A stretch of DNA of 64,000 nucleotides from CAZHPA01 sp964533945 (GCA_964533945.1 CAZHPA010000002.1:74063-138062), one strand, 5' to 3'. Positions 35,169 through 44,221 are shown, counted from the first letter of the stretch. The notes: a model not told the origin generated them from the letters alone. Numbers and translations: made by a program.

Positions 35169-35858
35169 ATGAAAGTGGCAACCTTATTAATAATTTGTTG
35201 TATTTGCATGGTAGGCTGCAACGGAAAATCACAAAACATGGCAAATGCAGTTATAAATGCAGTTCCTCCTGATTTTGGAGGTTTGGCAAGCTCTGAAAGT
35301 TCCGAAACTATTGGGGAATATACAACCAAATTCGACTCTCAAAAATCAGCACGAGGCAAAAATATTATGCGTGCTTCAAAAGCTATAGATGAAATAATAG
35401 TTAATCCGGGCCAAGAGTTTTCGTTCAACAATGCTGTTGGCCCAACAACAAAAAGTAATGGATTTGAATTAGCCCGTATTTTTATAAAAGGCGAGGAGAA
35501 AAAAGGATATGGTGGAGGCGTTTGCCAAGTTAGCAGCACGCTATATAACGCCGTTTTGCAAGCAGGGCTTGAAGTTACAGAACGCCATGTTCATTCAAAA
35601 GAAGTTTTTTATGTTCCAAAAGATAAAGACGCAGCAACCTCACATGGAGGAATAGATTTTAAATTTGTTAATAACAAAGATTTCCCTATTAAAATACAAA
35701 GCTATACAGTAGACAATAAAGTTACAACAGCCATAATGATTTCCCCCTCTGCAATAAATGAGGGGGAAAACTTAATTAAATTCAACAACAGTAACTCCGG
35801 CATCTCCTTCCCCAAATTTTCCCAGCCTGTAGCTTTTAACGTGGGTGTGGCGTTTTAA
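35169..35858 (+). CDS. VanW family lipoprotein
   Basis: A 229-residue protein. A signal peptide ends in a lipobox-like MVGC (Cys17), so it is probably lipid-anchored. The VanW domain occupies about residues 50-195, with NPGQEFSFNNAVGPTT and the GGGVCQVSSTLYNAVLQAGLEVTERHVHS region. The domain occurs in vancomycin-resistance clusters, but its biochemical role is unclear and most copies are unrelated to resistance. The ATG at 35169 follows AAGGAGGTG. Its last 28 codons are read opposite the 3' end of mutS2, an 87-base convergent overlap. Confidence 0.9.
   Translation: MKVATLLIICCICMVGCNGKSQNMANAVINAVPPDFGGLASSESSETIGEYTTKFDSQKSARGKNIMRASKAIDEIIVNPGQEFSFNNAVGPTTKSNGFELARIFIKGEEKKGYGGGVCQVSSTLYNAVLQAGLEVTERHVHSKEVFYVPKDKDAATSHGGIDFKFVNNKDFPIKIQSYTVDNKVTTAIMISPSAINEGENLIKFNNSNSGISFPKFSQPVAFNVGVAF
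35740..35769 (-). terminator. Hairpin after mutS2, embedded in the vanW coding region
   Basis: A perfect 10-bp stem TTTCCCCCTC/GAGGGGGAAA with a 10-base loop begins two bases beyond the mutS2 stop. It lacks a strong U-tract on either strand, so termination is plausible but not certain. It encodes the ISPSAINEGEN part of VanW. Confidence 0.55.
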
Positions 35859-38132
35859 GTGTTCATGTATTGCCGCCCTTAAAACTCCTGTTCCTTTTCC
35901 GTGTATAATTGTAACTTGGGAAATTCCTGAAAGATATGCATCATCAAGGTATTTATCTGTCTTTTCAATTCCTTCCGAAACTAAATAGCCTCTTAAATCA
36001 AGTTCTGGCGAAACAGTTAAGCTTTTTTGAAGCTTAACGCTATGAGAAACTGCTTTATTGTTAAATTTAATTGTTTGTTCGCTTTCATCATGTGATAAGT
36101 CTTTAATTTTAACTTTTATTTTCATTATTCCGGCCAAAACGGTTACTTCCTTGTCCGAATCAATTGAAGTTATAATTCCGCTTTGATTTAGCGTTCTAAC
36201 AAAAACTTTGTCGCCTTTACTTAATTTTTTAGTAATGGGCTTGTAGTTTACTTTATGCTCTGTTGACTTTTCAAGCTGCGAAAGTTTTTCGCTAATTTTT
36301 TGCCTAGCTTCTGAAATTGATTTTTGAGAGCTATTTTCTTTAAGCTGCTTTTGAAAATCTTTAAAAAGAACATCTGCTTCTTCTTTTGCTTTTTGCATTA
36401 ACTCTCTTGCTTCTTCTTTTGCTTTTTGAAGTAGTTTTTCACGTTGACTGTTTAGTTTTTGCTTTTGAATTTCCGCTTCTTTATGCAGCTTTTCCGCTTC
36501 TTGTCTAAATGCTTCTGCTCTTTCTTTTTCAATAGATAACTGCTTACGGCTTATTTCAAGGTCTGTTATAACATCTTCAAGGCGAACGTTTTCATTGCTT
36601 AATGTTTCTTTTGCAGCCGAAATAATATAATCTGGAAGCCCTAATTTTTGAGAAATTGCAAATGCATTACTTTTGCCCGGAACTCCAATTAAAAGCTTAT
36701 ATGTTGGGCGCAGAGTTTGAACATCAAATTCACAGCAAGCATTTTCTAAGCCTTTTGTTGAAAGCGCATACACCTTTAATTCACTGTAGTGGGTTGTAAC
36801 AATTGTTCTAACTTTTAGCCCATGAAGAAATTGCAAAATTGCAATAGCCAATGCCGCTCCTTCTGTTGGGTCTGTTCCTGCTCCTAATTCGTCAAGCAAA
36901 ACAAGCGAATTGCAAGTTACTTCATCAAGTATTTTAACTATGTTGCACATATGAGAAGAAAACGTGCTAAGGCTTTGTTCAATGCTTTGCTCGTCGCCTA
37001 TATCTGCAAAAATGTTGTCGAAAACGCTAAGTTCGGAATTGTCATTGGCGGCAATATGCAAACCGGCTTGTCCCATTAATGTAAAAAGCCCTACGGTTTT
37101 TAAAGAAACAGTTTTACCACCTGTGTTTGGCCCTGTAATTAAAAGTGTTGTAAAGTCTTTGCCGATGTAAATATCTGTTGGAACTACTGTAGTTTTATTT
37201 AAAAGAGGGTGTCTTCCTTTTCTAATGTTAATGTACCCGTTATCGTTAAAAACAGGTTGGCTTCCATTCATTGCAAGAGAAAGCTCACCTTTTGCAAAAA
37301 CAAAGTCGATATATGTTAGCGTTTGCGAATTTAAAAGCAACAGTTCACTACTTTCTGCAACCATAGAAGATAGCTTAATTAAAATCTTTTCAATTTCTTT
37401 TTTCTCATCTGCATCAAGTTCTCTAATTTTATTGTTTAGCTGCACAACACTAATTGGTTCTATGAAAACCGTTGCTCCTGTTGAAGATTGGTCGTGAATC
37501 ATGCCGTTAAACGAATTTTTATATTCCTGCTTTATAGGAACACAAAAGCGCCCGTTTCGCATAGTTATAACCGAATCTTGAAGCATTGTTTTGTATGTTT
37601 GGGAATGTATTACGCTATTTAATTGCTCTCTAATTTTATCATTTTGTATTTTAATATTTCGGCGTATAGTTAATAGCGCTTGGCTTGCATCATCCGCTAT
37701 TTCGGTGCTGTTGATAATACAACGGTTTATTTCACGCTCAAGCTGCGGAACCGTTTGTATTGCCGAAAAATACGGAAAAAGAATTGGGAAAACGTCATTT
37801 TTATTTTCTGCCTTTGAATAGTTAACGGTTTTTTTGCAAACATATAAAAATTCCCCAACATGCAAAAGCTCCTCTATTGATAAAACGCCACCAATTGCTG
37901 TACGCTTAATTGATTCCTCAACATCATGTATACCGCCTAACGGCAAAGAACCCTTTTTTAATATCATGCTTACAGCTTCTGTTGTTTCTTTTTGCCATGC
38001 TTCAATTTCTTCTCTATCGCAAGAAGGCAATAATTCAAAACACATCTGCTTGCCCATTTTTGATATTGCTTTTGATTTAAGCATATCTATTATTTTGTTA
38101 AATTCCAATGTTGTTATCGCTTTTTGGTTCAA
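35772..38132 (-). CDS. mutS2: Endonuclease MutS2
   Basis: A 786-residue MutS-family protein lacking the mismatch-recognition domain. Core domain III (about residues 1-300), the ATPase with ITGPNTGGKTVSLKT (about 330), LLDELGAGTDPTEGAAL and a long coiled coil (about 510-620), then a C-terminal Smr domain (LDLRGYLVSEGIEKTDKYL, IIHGKGTGVLRAAI, GDAGVTVVEFN). MutS2 acts on collided ribosomes or recombination intermediates depending on the species. The TTG start fits the family N-terminus, though its ribosome-binding site is weak. The gene converges on vanW and overlaps it. Confidence 0.96.
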   Translation of the reverse strand: MNQKAITTLEFNKIIDMLKSKAISKMGKQMCFELLPSCDREEIEAWQKETTEAVSMILKKGSLPLGGIHDVEESIKRTAIGGVLSIEELLHVGEFLYVCKKTVNYSKAENKNDVFPILFPYFSAIQTVPQLEREINRCIINSTEIADDASQALLTIRRNIKIQNDKIREQLNSVIHSQTYKTMLQDSVITMRNGRFCVPIKQEYKNSFNGMIHDQSSTGATVFIEPISVVQLNNKIRELDADEKKEIEKILIKLSSMVAESSELLLLNSQTLTYIDFVFAKGELSLAMNGSQPVFNDNGYINIRKGRHPLLNKTTVVPTDIYIGKDFTTLLITGPNTGGKTVSLKTVGLFTLMGQAGLHIAANDNSELSVFDNIFADIGDEQSIEQSLSTFSSHMCNIVKILDEVTCNSLVLLDELGAGTDPTEGAALAIAILQFLHGLKVRTIVTTHYSELKVYALSTKGLENACCEFDVQTLRPTYKLLIGVPGKSNAFAISQKLGLPDYIISAAKETLSNENVRLEDVITDLEISRKQLSIEKERAEAFRQEAEKLHKEAEIQKQKLNSQREKLLQKAKEEARELMQKAKEEADVLFKDFQKQLKENSSQKSISEARQKISEKLSQLEKSTEHKVNYKPITKKLSKGDKVFVRTLNQSGIITSIDSDKEVTVLAGIMKIKVKIKDLSHDESEQTIKFNNKAVSHSVKLQKSLTVSPELDLRGYLVSEGIEKTDKYLDDAYLSGISQVTIIHGKGTGVLRAAIHEHLKRHTHVKSYRLGKFGEGDAGVTVVEFN

Positions 38133-38169
38133 AAGTTATCAATCCAATCTAAAAATCTTAAAAAATATA

Positions 38170-38198
38170 TAGACAATTAAATTAAACTATGCTATAAT
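38170..38198 (+). promoter_or_regulatory. Sigma-A promoter of tRNA-Arg
   Basis: TAGACA, 17-base spacer and TATAAT, 12 bases before the tRNA. It lies in the short divergent interval between mutS2 and the tRNA. Confidence 0.75.
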
Positions 38199-38210
38199 AT
38201 ATAGTAATGA

Positions 38211-38284
38211 GTATTTGTAGCTCAGTTGGATAGAGCAATCGCCTCCTAAGCGATAGGTCGCAGGTTCAAATCCTGTCAAGTACA
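38211..38284 (+). tRNA. tRNA-Arg (anticodon CCT)
   Basis: Cloverleaf: acceptor GTATTTG/CAAGTAC (one G-U pair), D-arm GCTC...GAGC, anticodon stem ATCGC/GCGAT with loop CTCCTAA, T-arm GCAGG/CCTGT. Its 3' end is one base from the stop codon of the convergent ysxC gene. Confidence 0.95.
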
Positions 38285-38285
38285 C

Positions 38286-38885
38286 TTAATCTGCCTCTTT
38301 GCTTAAAGCAAGGAGGCTTATTATTTCCCAAAGTTCCTCTTTGCCGGCTTTAGTTTCGCTTGAAAACGGAATTAAAATTTCTTCCTTTTCCATTTCCAAA
38401 CCTTTTCTTATTATACTAATATGTTTGCTTAATTGGCTTCTTTTTATTTTATCGGCTTTTGTTGCAGCAATAACTATTTTGTAATTATAGTGTTTAAGCC
38501 AATCGTACATTAGCTTGTCATTTTTTGAAGGCTCATGTCTTATATCTATAAGTAAAATAATAAGCTTTAGAGAATGCCGCTTTAATAAATACCCTTCAAC
38601 CATTTCGCCCCACTTTAAAGATTCAGAGCGTGAAATTTTTGCATAGCCATAGCCGGGTAAATCTACAAAGTACAATAAATTTTCAACATTATAGAAATTA
38701 ATTGTTCGTGTTTTGCCAGGGTTTTGGCTTGTTCGTGCAAGTGCTTTACGGTTTATCATTGTATTAATTAAAGACGATTTGCCAACATTTGACTTTCCAG
38801 CAAATGCAACTTCTGGCTTTCCATCGGATGGAAACTGTGAAAGTTTAACTCCCACAGCTTCCAATACTACATTAACAACATTCAT
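38286..38885 (-). CDS. ysxC: Ribosome biogenesis GTP-binding protein YsxC/EngB
   Basis: A 199-residue EngB-type GTPase that helps assemble the 50S subunit. G1 is GKSNVGKSSL (about residues 30-39), G2 lies in NPGKTRTINFY, G3 is DLPGYGYA (about 74) and G4 is TKAD (about 142). Length is normal. It follows nrdJ by 45 bases on the same strand. Its end is convergent with tRNA-Arg. Confidence 0.95.
   Translation of the reverse strand: MNVVNVVLEAVGVKLSQFPSDGKPEVAFAGKSNVGKSSLINTMINRKALARTSQNPGKTRTINFYNVENLLYFVDLPGYGYAKISRSESLKWGEMVEGYLLKRHSLKLIILLIDIRHEPSKNDKLMYDWLKHYNYKIVIAATKADKIKRSQLSKHISIIRKGLEMEKEEILIPFSSETKAGKEELWEIISLLALSKEAD
38293..38327 (+). terminator. Terminator of tRNA-Arg inside the ysxC coding end
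   Basis: GCCTCTTTGCTT pairs with AAGCAAGGAGGC (one T-G pair) and is followed by TTATTATTT. It lies in the last codons of ysxC on the opposite strand. Confidence 0.65.
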
Positions 38886-38930
38886 TTAATTACCTTCCTT
38901 AAACCTTCCCTTTATTAAGAAATTGCCTTT

Positions 38931-41840
38931 TTAACTGCAGCCTGTAGTTGAACCACATTCGGCGCAAACTTTACAAGTTCCATTTTTAACCATTTTAGAG
39001 CTTTTGCAAGTTGGACAAATAACGCCATCGTGCGTATAATCGCTGGCACAATAAATTTTGGAAAGTGCATTATGCGTTTCACCTTCATATAATACACCGT
39101 CGGGTTTAACTTGACAATACTTATAATTTCCTAATTCTATATCAATTATTTTGCTAATTAAATCCGATATTGAATCAACATGTTTAATGTATGGGTGTCC
39201 TGAAACAAAGCCGCTTGGCTCATACTTTTGCCCACGATACATTTTGGCAATGTCTTGCGAAGGCACGCCATATTGAAGCATTTCGGAAATTGTTGTTGAT
39301 AAACTATCTAAAAGCCCTTTTGTTAAAGAACCTTGCCTTCCCGAAGAAACATAAAGTTCGCCTAAGCTTCCGTCTGAATAAAATGAAGTTGTAATATATA
39401 GCTTTAAACCGTTAATTGCAGCTTCATGAACATGGGCTTTGCGTATTCCAAAAGGTTTAGAACGTATTGGCTTGTGAATAACTTTTTTAGACTTTGCATA
39501 TTCAAGCAATTCGCTGTATGTGTAATCTGAAATTGGGCGTTCTGTTTTATTTTGCTTTGTGCTGCTTAAAGGCTGACAGCTTTTGCAACCATCTCTATAC
39601 AAGGCAATTGCTTTAACGCCAAGTTCCCAAGACATTTTGTATATATTTAAAATATCTTCAACAGTAGCTTCATTAGGAAGGTTTACAGTTTTGCTAATAG
39701 CTCCTGTTACATGGGGAGTTAAGGCCGCCATCATTTTAACATGCCCTTGTGGAGAAATATAACGCTTTCCTGTTCCGCATTTGCTTGCTGTGTCGAATAT
39801 TTCATAGTGTTCTTTTAAAAGCCCCGGTGCACCTTCAATTTTTCCGTCTAAAACGTTTCCGTATTCATCTTTTGCCATAACATATTCAATAATAGCTTTA
39901 ATTTGAGCTTTTGTATAGCTCAATTTTTCAAGTGCAGCTTCAATAGTAGGGTTTAATATTTGCATAAATCCGCCGCCCACAAGCTTCTTAAACGCAACAT
40001 GGCTAAAAAACGGTTCTGAAGATGTTGTTGCGCAATCCATTGCAAACGCTATTGTTCCTGTTGGCGCTAAAACCGAAACTTGTGCATTTCTAAATCCAAA
40101 TTTGTTTCCTTTTTCAATTGTTTTTGCCCATACCGTTTTAACATAGCTTGAAATATACGAAAGCCCCATTTCATCAAGCACTTTATGATTAATTGCAACA
40201 GGAGTATATGAAAGCCCTTCAAATTTTGTACCTTCTAAATTACTTAAGGCAGCAGCAGCGTGATTTCTAATAACTCTGTTCATATGCTGCTTGTTTACTT
40301 CATAGCACGCAAACGCTCCTATTTCTTGTGCAATTAAGGCAGAACAATAATATGAATAGCCTGTTAAAATACTTGTTAATGCTGCAGCAACGTTTCTTGC
40401 TTTTTCGGAATCATATGGAATTGCCATTAACATGAAAAGCGTTCCTAAGTTTGTTAGCCCAAGTCCTGTTGTTCTAAATAAATATGATTTTCTGGCTATA
40501 TCTTTTGTTGGAAATTGACCCCAATGTATTGTTGCTTCCAAAACAAGATGAATCATTTTTATGCAGTGAGCATAACTTTCTAAATCAAATTTGCCCGATT
40601 TTACATCGTAAAATTTAGCTATATTTATGCTTGCAAGGTTACAAGCGGTATCGTCTAAAAACATATATTCAGAGCATGGATTAGAAGCATTAATTCTGTT
40701 GTGTTTTGCGTTAAACTTTCCATCTTCTCCGCAAGGGCAAGTGTGCCATGAGTTAATAGTATCATCAAATTGAATGCCGGGGTCGCCACAACGCCATGCC
40801 GATTGACCAATTTTGCTCCAAATTTCTGAAATCGAAACAGACTTGTCCAGGTTTTTGTCAATTCGTCCTTTAGTTTGCCATTGAGCGTTTGGGGTATTTA
40901 GTTTTTTCATAAAGCGGTCGGGTACTCTAACCGAATTATTAGCATTTTGCCCCGAAACTGTTTCATATGCTTCCCCTTCAATTGATGTGTCGTAGCCCAT
41001 TTTTCCAAGAGCTAAAACTTTATCTTCTTCTTTAGATTTCCATGTTATGTAGTCTAGTATTTCAGGGTGGTCTAAATCGAGAATATTCATTTTTGCAGCA
41101 CGTCTTGTTGTTCCTCCGGATTTTATTGCGCCGGCATTTCTATCCGAAACTTTTAAAAAGCTTAAAAGCCCAGAAGACTTGCCACCCCCAGAAAGAAGTT
41201 CATTTTTTGCACGAATATTAGACCAATTAGTCCCAACGCCCGAACCGTATTTGAAAAGCAGTGTTTCTGTTGTAACTTGGTCTGTTAAAGAACGTTCGCC
41301 TAAAAGGGCATCAACTACAGAAATTATAAAACACGCCGAACCTTGAGTTTTTGTATAGGCATCTTTCGATAAGGCAACATCTTGTATTTCTTCATCATAA
41401 TAATAGTGTCCTTGAGGCTCACCTTTAATATTATATGCAATATTTAATCCTGTATTAAACCATTGGGGGCTGTTTGGCGCCCACATTTGAGATAATAACA
41501 TATATGCAAGTTCATCATAAATAATTTGTTTTTGATTTTCATTAATTATATGTTCATCTAAAAGCGCTTCTGCCCAAAAAAGGCACATTCTATGTGCAAG
41601 TTGGCGCATTGAATGCTCCCCTGAATCACCCACGCCTTTTTTTCTGAAATATTTTGAAGCAATGATGTCGCAGGCACTTTGTGAGTAGTGTTCGGGAAAT
41701 TCCAAATTTGCCATATCTGTTATTATTTCCCCTGATGAATAGTTTTTAAGCCTAACGTCCACTTTTTTCCATTTAAACAAGTCGTAAACCGTTTTTGCGG
41801 AATTTTGAAGCTCACTTGTAAAATGCCTTGTAACGTCCAT
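38931..41840 (-). CDS. nrdJ: Adenosylcobalamin-dependent (class II) ribonucleotide reductase
   Basis: A 969-residue enzyme that makes deoxyribonucleotides from ribonucleotides using adenosylcobalamin, without oxygen. It has the KYGSGVGTNWSNIR segment, the catalytic NPCSEYMFLDDTACNLASIN (radical Cys and Glu, partner Cys in TACNL), GSACF with the other redox Cys near residue 168, and APTGTIAFAMDCATT. The C-terminus has a zinc-ribbon-like ICPTCKSS...CAECGSTTGCS, common in this subgroup. The RBS is AAAGGGG. I see no cobalamin riboswitch or NrdR box in the upstream gap. It may be cotranscribed with ysxC. Confidence 0.96.
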   Translation of the reverse strand: MDVTRHFTSELQNSAKTVYDLFKWKKVDVRLKNYSSGEIITDMANLEFPEHYSQSACDIIASKYFRKKGVGDSGEHSMRQLAHRMCLFWAEALLDEHIINENQKQIIYDELAYMLLSQMWAPNSPQWFNTGLNIAYNIKGEPQGHYYYDEEIQDVALSKDAYTKTQGSACFIISVVDALLGERSLTDQVTTETLLFKYGSGVGTNWSNIRAKNELLSGGGKSSGLLSFLKVSDRNAGAIKSGGTTRRAAKMNILDLDHPEILDYITWKSKEEDKVLALGKMGYDTSIEGEAYETVSGQNANNSVRVPDRFMKKLNTPNAQWQTKGRIDKNLDKSVSISEIWSKIGQSAWRCGDPGIQFDDTINSWHTCPCGEDGKFNAKHNRINASNPCSEYMFLDDTACNLASINIAKFYDVKSGKFDLESYAHCIKMIHLVLEATIHWGQFPTKDIARKSYLFRTTGLGLTNLGTLFMLMAIPYDSEKARNVAAALTSILTGYSYYCSALIAQEIGAFACYEVNKQHMNRVIRNHAAAALSNLEGTKFEGLSYTPVAINHKVLDEMGLSYISSYVKTVWAKTIEKGNKFGFRNAQVSVLAPTGTIAFAMDCATTSSEPFFSHVAFKKLVGGGFMQILNPTIEAALEKLSYTKAQIKAIIEYVMAKDEYGNVLDGKIEGAPGLLKEHYEIFDTASKCGTGKRYISPQGHVKMMAALTPHVTGAISKTVNLPNEATVEDILNIYKMSWELGVKAIALYRDGCKSCQPLSSTKQNKTERPISDYTYSELLEYAKSKKVIHKPIRSKPFGIRKAHVHEAAINGLKLYITTSFYSDGSLGELYVSSGRQGSLTKGLLDSLSTTISEMLQYGVPSQDIAKMYRGQKYEPSGFVSGHPYIKHVDSISDLISKIIDIELGNYKYCQVKPDGVLYEGETHNALSKIYCASDYTHDGVICPTCKSSKMVKNGTCKVCAECGSTTGCS

Positions 41841-41871
41841 TTTTTATTCCCCTTTCTTTCGTTAGAGATTA

Positions 41872-41900
41872 ATTCTACAGTAATAAGTTATTTTTGGCAA
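41872..41900 (-). promoter_or_regulatory. Probable sigma-A promoter of nrdJ
   Basis: On the minus strand TTGCCA, 17-base spacer and TAGAAT, 31 bases before the start codon. Confidence 0.6.
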
Positions 41901-42031
41901 ACGCTAAAGTTAGTCGGTATGAAACATGACATAGTAAAATTATAATCTTATCTTCCTCTAGCGCTATTTTAAGAACAGATTTAGCAATGAATGGCATACT
42001 AAGCCGTGTTCTAAGCTTTGACAATAACAGA

Positions 42032-42060
42032 TTGACTATTTTTGGACAATATGCTATAAT
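42032..42060 (+). promoter_or_regulatory. Sigma-A promoter of the substrate-binding protein gene
   Basis: TTGACT, 17-base spacer and TATAAT, 29 bases before the ATG, followed by TTAGGAGG. Confidence 0.82.
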
Positions 42061-42089
42061 TTTTAAAAATATTTTAGGAGGAATTACCA

Positions 42090-43166
42090 ATGAAAAAAAT
42101 TATATTATTAATGCTAACGCTGTTATTAAGCTTAACATTAGCAGCTTGCACAACAACATCTAACGTTGCGGCACCACCTGCAACACCAACACCAGTTCCA
42201 GCAGAACAGCCTACAGAGCAACCAACAGAACAACCAACAGAACAACCAACAGAACAACCTGAATTAGAACCAGCTTCAAAGGAAGTTCTTAATATAGCAG
42301 CATTAAAAGGTTCAACAGGGCTTGGGCTATTAAAGCTTATGGAAGATGATGAACAAGGTACATGTGAAAATGATTACAACTTTAACATAGCTGGGGCTGC
42401 AGACGAAATTGTTACGCAAATTGCCAAAGGCGAAGTTGATATTGCTGCCGTTCCTTCCAATTTAGGTTCTGTTTTGTTTAATAAAACAGAAGGCAAAATT
42501 AAAGCACTTGCATTAAATACCCTTGGCGTGCTTTATGTTGTTGAAAACGGCAATGAAATTAATTCGATTGAAGACTTAAAAGGCAAAACAATTGATGCAA
42601 CCGGCAAAGGAACAGTTACCGAATACACATTAAACTATATTTTAAGCAAAAACAACATAGACCCTGAAAAAGATGTTGAAGTTTCGTTTAAAACAGAAGC
42701 AACAGAGCTTGCAAGTTTGTTAGCAAGCGGTCAGTCTAAAGTTGCAATGCTCCCTGAGCCATATGTTACAACAGTTTTATCTAAAAACGAAAATTTACGC
42801 ATTGCCCTTAACTTAACAGAAGAATGGGCAAAAATTAACGGCGAAAATATAATAACAGGAATCGCTATAGTACGCGAAGAAGTACTTGAAACTAAAAAAG
42901 AAGCTGTTGATAAGTTTTTAGAAGAATATAAGCTTTCAATTGAATATGCCAATTCAAACGTTAAAGAAACAGCAGCTCTTTCAGAAAAATTTGGAATTGT
43001 TCCTGCTGAAATTGCAGAGCAAGCAATTCCACGTTGCAACATAGTTTTTGATGAAGGCGAAAGTATGGCAGCAAACATTCAAAACTATTTATCTATTTTG
43101 TTTGAATCAAACCCTGCATCTGTAGGTGGAAAACTTCCAGACGAAACATTCTATTATAAAAAGTAG
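42090..43166 (+). CDS. ABC transporter substrate-binding lipoprotein (SsuA/NMT1-like)
   Basis: A 358-residue lipoprotein. The signal ends in a lipobox LAAC (Cys20). A Pro/Thr/Glu/Gln linker with four TEQP units (12-bp DNA repeats at 42210-42257) precedes the binding domain (about residue 65 on). The domain resembles the SsuA/TauA/ThiY family, which bind sulfonates, taurine, nitrate or pyrimidine precursors: NIAALKGSTGLGLLKLM, SIEDLKGKTIDATGKGTVTEY, and MLPEPYVTTVL. The ligand cannot be deduced. The matching permease gene lies 221 bases downstream; no ATPase gene is visible. Confidence 0.9.
   Translation: MKKIILLMLTLLLSLTLAACTTTSNVAAPPATPTPVPAEQPTEQPTEQPTEQPTEQPELEPASKEVLNIAALKGSTGLGLLKLMEDDEQGTCENDYNFNIAGAADEIVTQIAKGEVDIAAVPSNLGSVLFNKTEGKIKALALNTLGVLYVVENGNEINSIEDLKGKTIDATGKGTVTEYTLNYILSKNNIDPEKDVEVSFKTEATELASLLASGQSKVAMLPEPYVTTVLSKNENLRIALNLTEEWAKINGENIITGIAIVREEVLETKKEAVDKFLEEYKLSIEYANSNVKETAALSEKFGIVPAEIAEQAIPRCNIVFDEGESMAANIQNYLSILFESNPASVGGKLPDETFYYKK
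42210..42257 (+). repeat. Four 12-bp tandem repeats (TEQP linker)
   Basis: One cctacagagcaa followed by three identical ccaacagaacaa units. They encode the flexible linker between the lipid anchor and the binding domain and may vary in copy number. Confidence 0.9.
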
Positions 43167-43194
43167 GTTTTAATTTTTTAAATATTTTTAACGA

Positions 43195-43260
43195 GGGGAG
43201 TGTGGGGGAATCGCAACCCCCCCATTTCTTTATTTCTTTCTTTTTTAAAGAAAGAAAGGT
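43195..43260 (+). repeat. Two-hairpin interspersed repeat, copy 1
   Basis: A G-rich/C-rich hairpin (GTGGGGG...CCCCCC) is followed by a TTTCTTT/AAAGAAA hairpin. About 60 bases match copy 2 downstream of the permease. The rest of the gap to 43387 holds more T-rich and A-rich short inverted segments and no gene. Confidence 0.85.
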
Positions 43261-43387
43261 CTTCCCTTTTTCTTTGTCAAAAGAAAAATATTTACTTTTT
43301 CTTTATTAAAAAAAGTCTTTGTTCTTGAGCCCAAAAAAATAAAAATTAAATAAAAGGTTTTTAAATAAACCTAAAGGAAGTTTAAAA

Positions 43388-44119
43388 ATGCATATTCCCA
43401 AACTCAAATTAATTAGAAAAGCTGCAATTGCTTTTATATGGATTATGGCTTGGCACTTCTTAAGCGCTTATGTTTCAGAGCCTGTGCTTTTGCCTTCTCC
43501 CCTTCTTGTTTTTAAAAGCTTAGTTAAGTTAGCCGCCTTGCCAAGCTTTTGGCTAATAATTGGAAACTCACTTTCTAAAATTTTGTTTGGTTTTTTGCTT
43601 TCGATTATAGTAGGCGTTGCCCTAGCTTCAATATGCTATGCTTGGCAAATACTTTATGAATTTTTAAACCCTCTAATGTCTGTTATTAAAGCAATTCCAA
43701 TTGCATCTTTTACAATATTAACGCTTGTTTGGGTTAAAAGCATCTATTTATCAACTGTTATATCATTTCTAATGGTTTTGCCCATAGTTTATTTTAACAT
43801 ACATAATGGGCTAAAAAATGTCAAAAAAATGCCATATTTCGACATGGCAAAAGTTTTTAAAGTTCCATTTTTGCGCCAAGTTAAATGTTTATATATCCCG
43901 CTTTTAATGCCATATTTTTCGTCAACAATAAGCGTTGGGCTTGGGCTTGCGTTAAAGTCGGGGGTTGCTGCCGAAGTAATAGGTTTGCCAAATAATTCTA
44001 TTGGAATTAATATATACAATTCTAAAATATATCTTGAAATTTCAGACTTATTTGCATGGACAATTGTAATAATTTTGCTTGGGGCTTTAATTGAAGCTGT
44101 AATAAAAAAGCGCCCGTAA
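43388..44119 (+). CDS. ABC transporter permease (SsuC/TauC-like)
   Basis: A 243-residue inner-membrane permease with about six hydrophobic segments. The cytoplasmic coupling loop is present (YFDMAKVFKVPFLRQVKCLYIPLLMPYF, the EAA-like motif near residues 152-180), as is GLALKSGVAAEVIGLP typical of the SsuC/TauC family. With the lipoprotein upstream it would import a small anionic or sulphur/nitrogen compound. The expected ATP-binding subunit is not in this window. RBS AAAGGAAG. Confidence 0.9.
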   Translation: MHIPKLKLIRKAAIAFIWIMAWHFLSAYVSEPVLLPSPLLVFKSLVKLAALPSFWLIIGNSLSKILFGFLLSIIVGVALASICYAWQILYEFLNPLMSVIKAIPIASFTILTLVWVKSIYLSTVISFLMVLPIVYFNIHNGLKNVKKMPYFDMAKVFKVPFLRQVKCLYIPLLMPYFSSTISVGLGLALKSGVAAEVIGLPNNSIGINIYNSKIYLEISDLFAWTIVIILLGALIEAVIKKRP

Positions 44120-44154
44120 AAATTATGTGCCGCAAAGTGTTAAAAAAGCATTTA

Positions 44155-44221
44155 GGGAATGTGGGGGGGATTGCAACCCCCCCACATTTCTTTATTTCTT
44201 TCTTTTCTAAAGAAATAAAGG
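44155..44221 (+). repeat. Two-hairpin interspersed repeat, copy 2
   Basis: Perfect hairpin GTGGGGGG/CCCCCCAC, then a perfect 12-bp stem CTTTATTTCTTT/AAAGAAATAAAG. It lies just after the permease gene. Base changes relative to copy 1 keep the stems paired. Confidence 0.85.

Noticed and set aside
35169..35858. VanW as evidence of vancomycin resistance
   Set aside because: No vanHAX-type ligase or dehydrogenase genes nearby; VanW domains are common in clostridial chromosomes outside resistance clusters.
41841..42089. Cobalamin riboswitch expected upstream of a B12-dependent reductase
   Set aside because: No B12-box or matching conserved segments on either strand.
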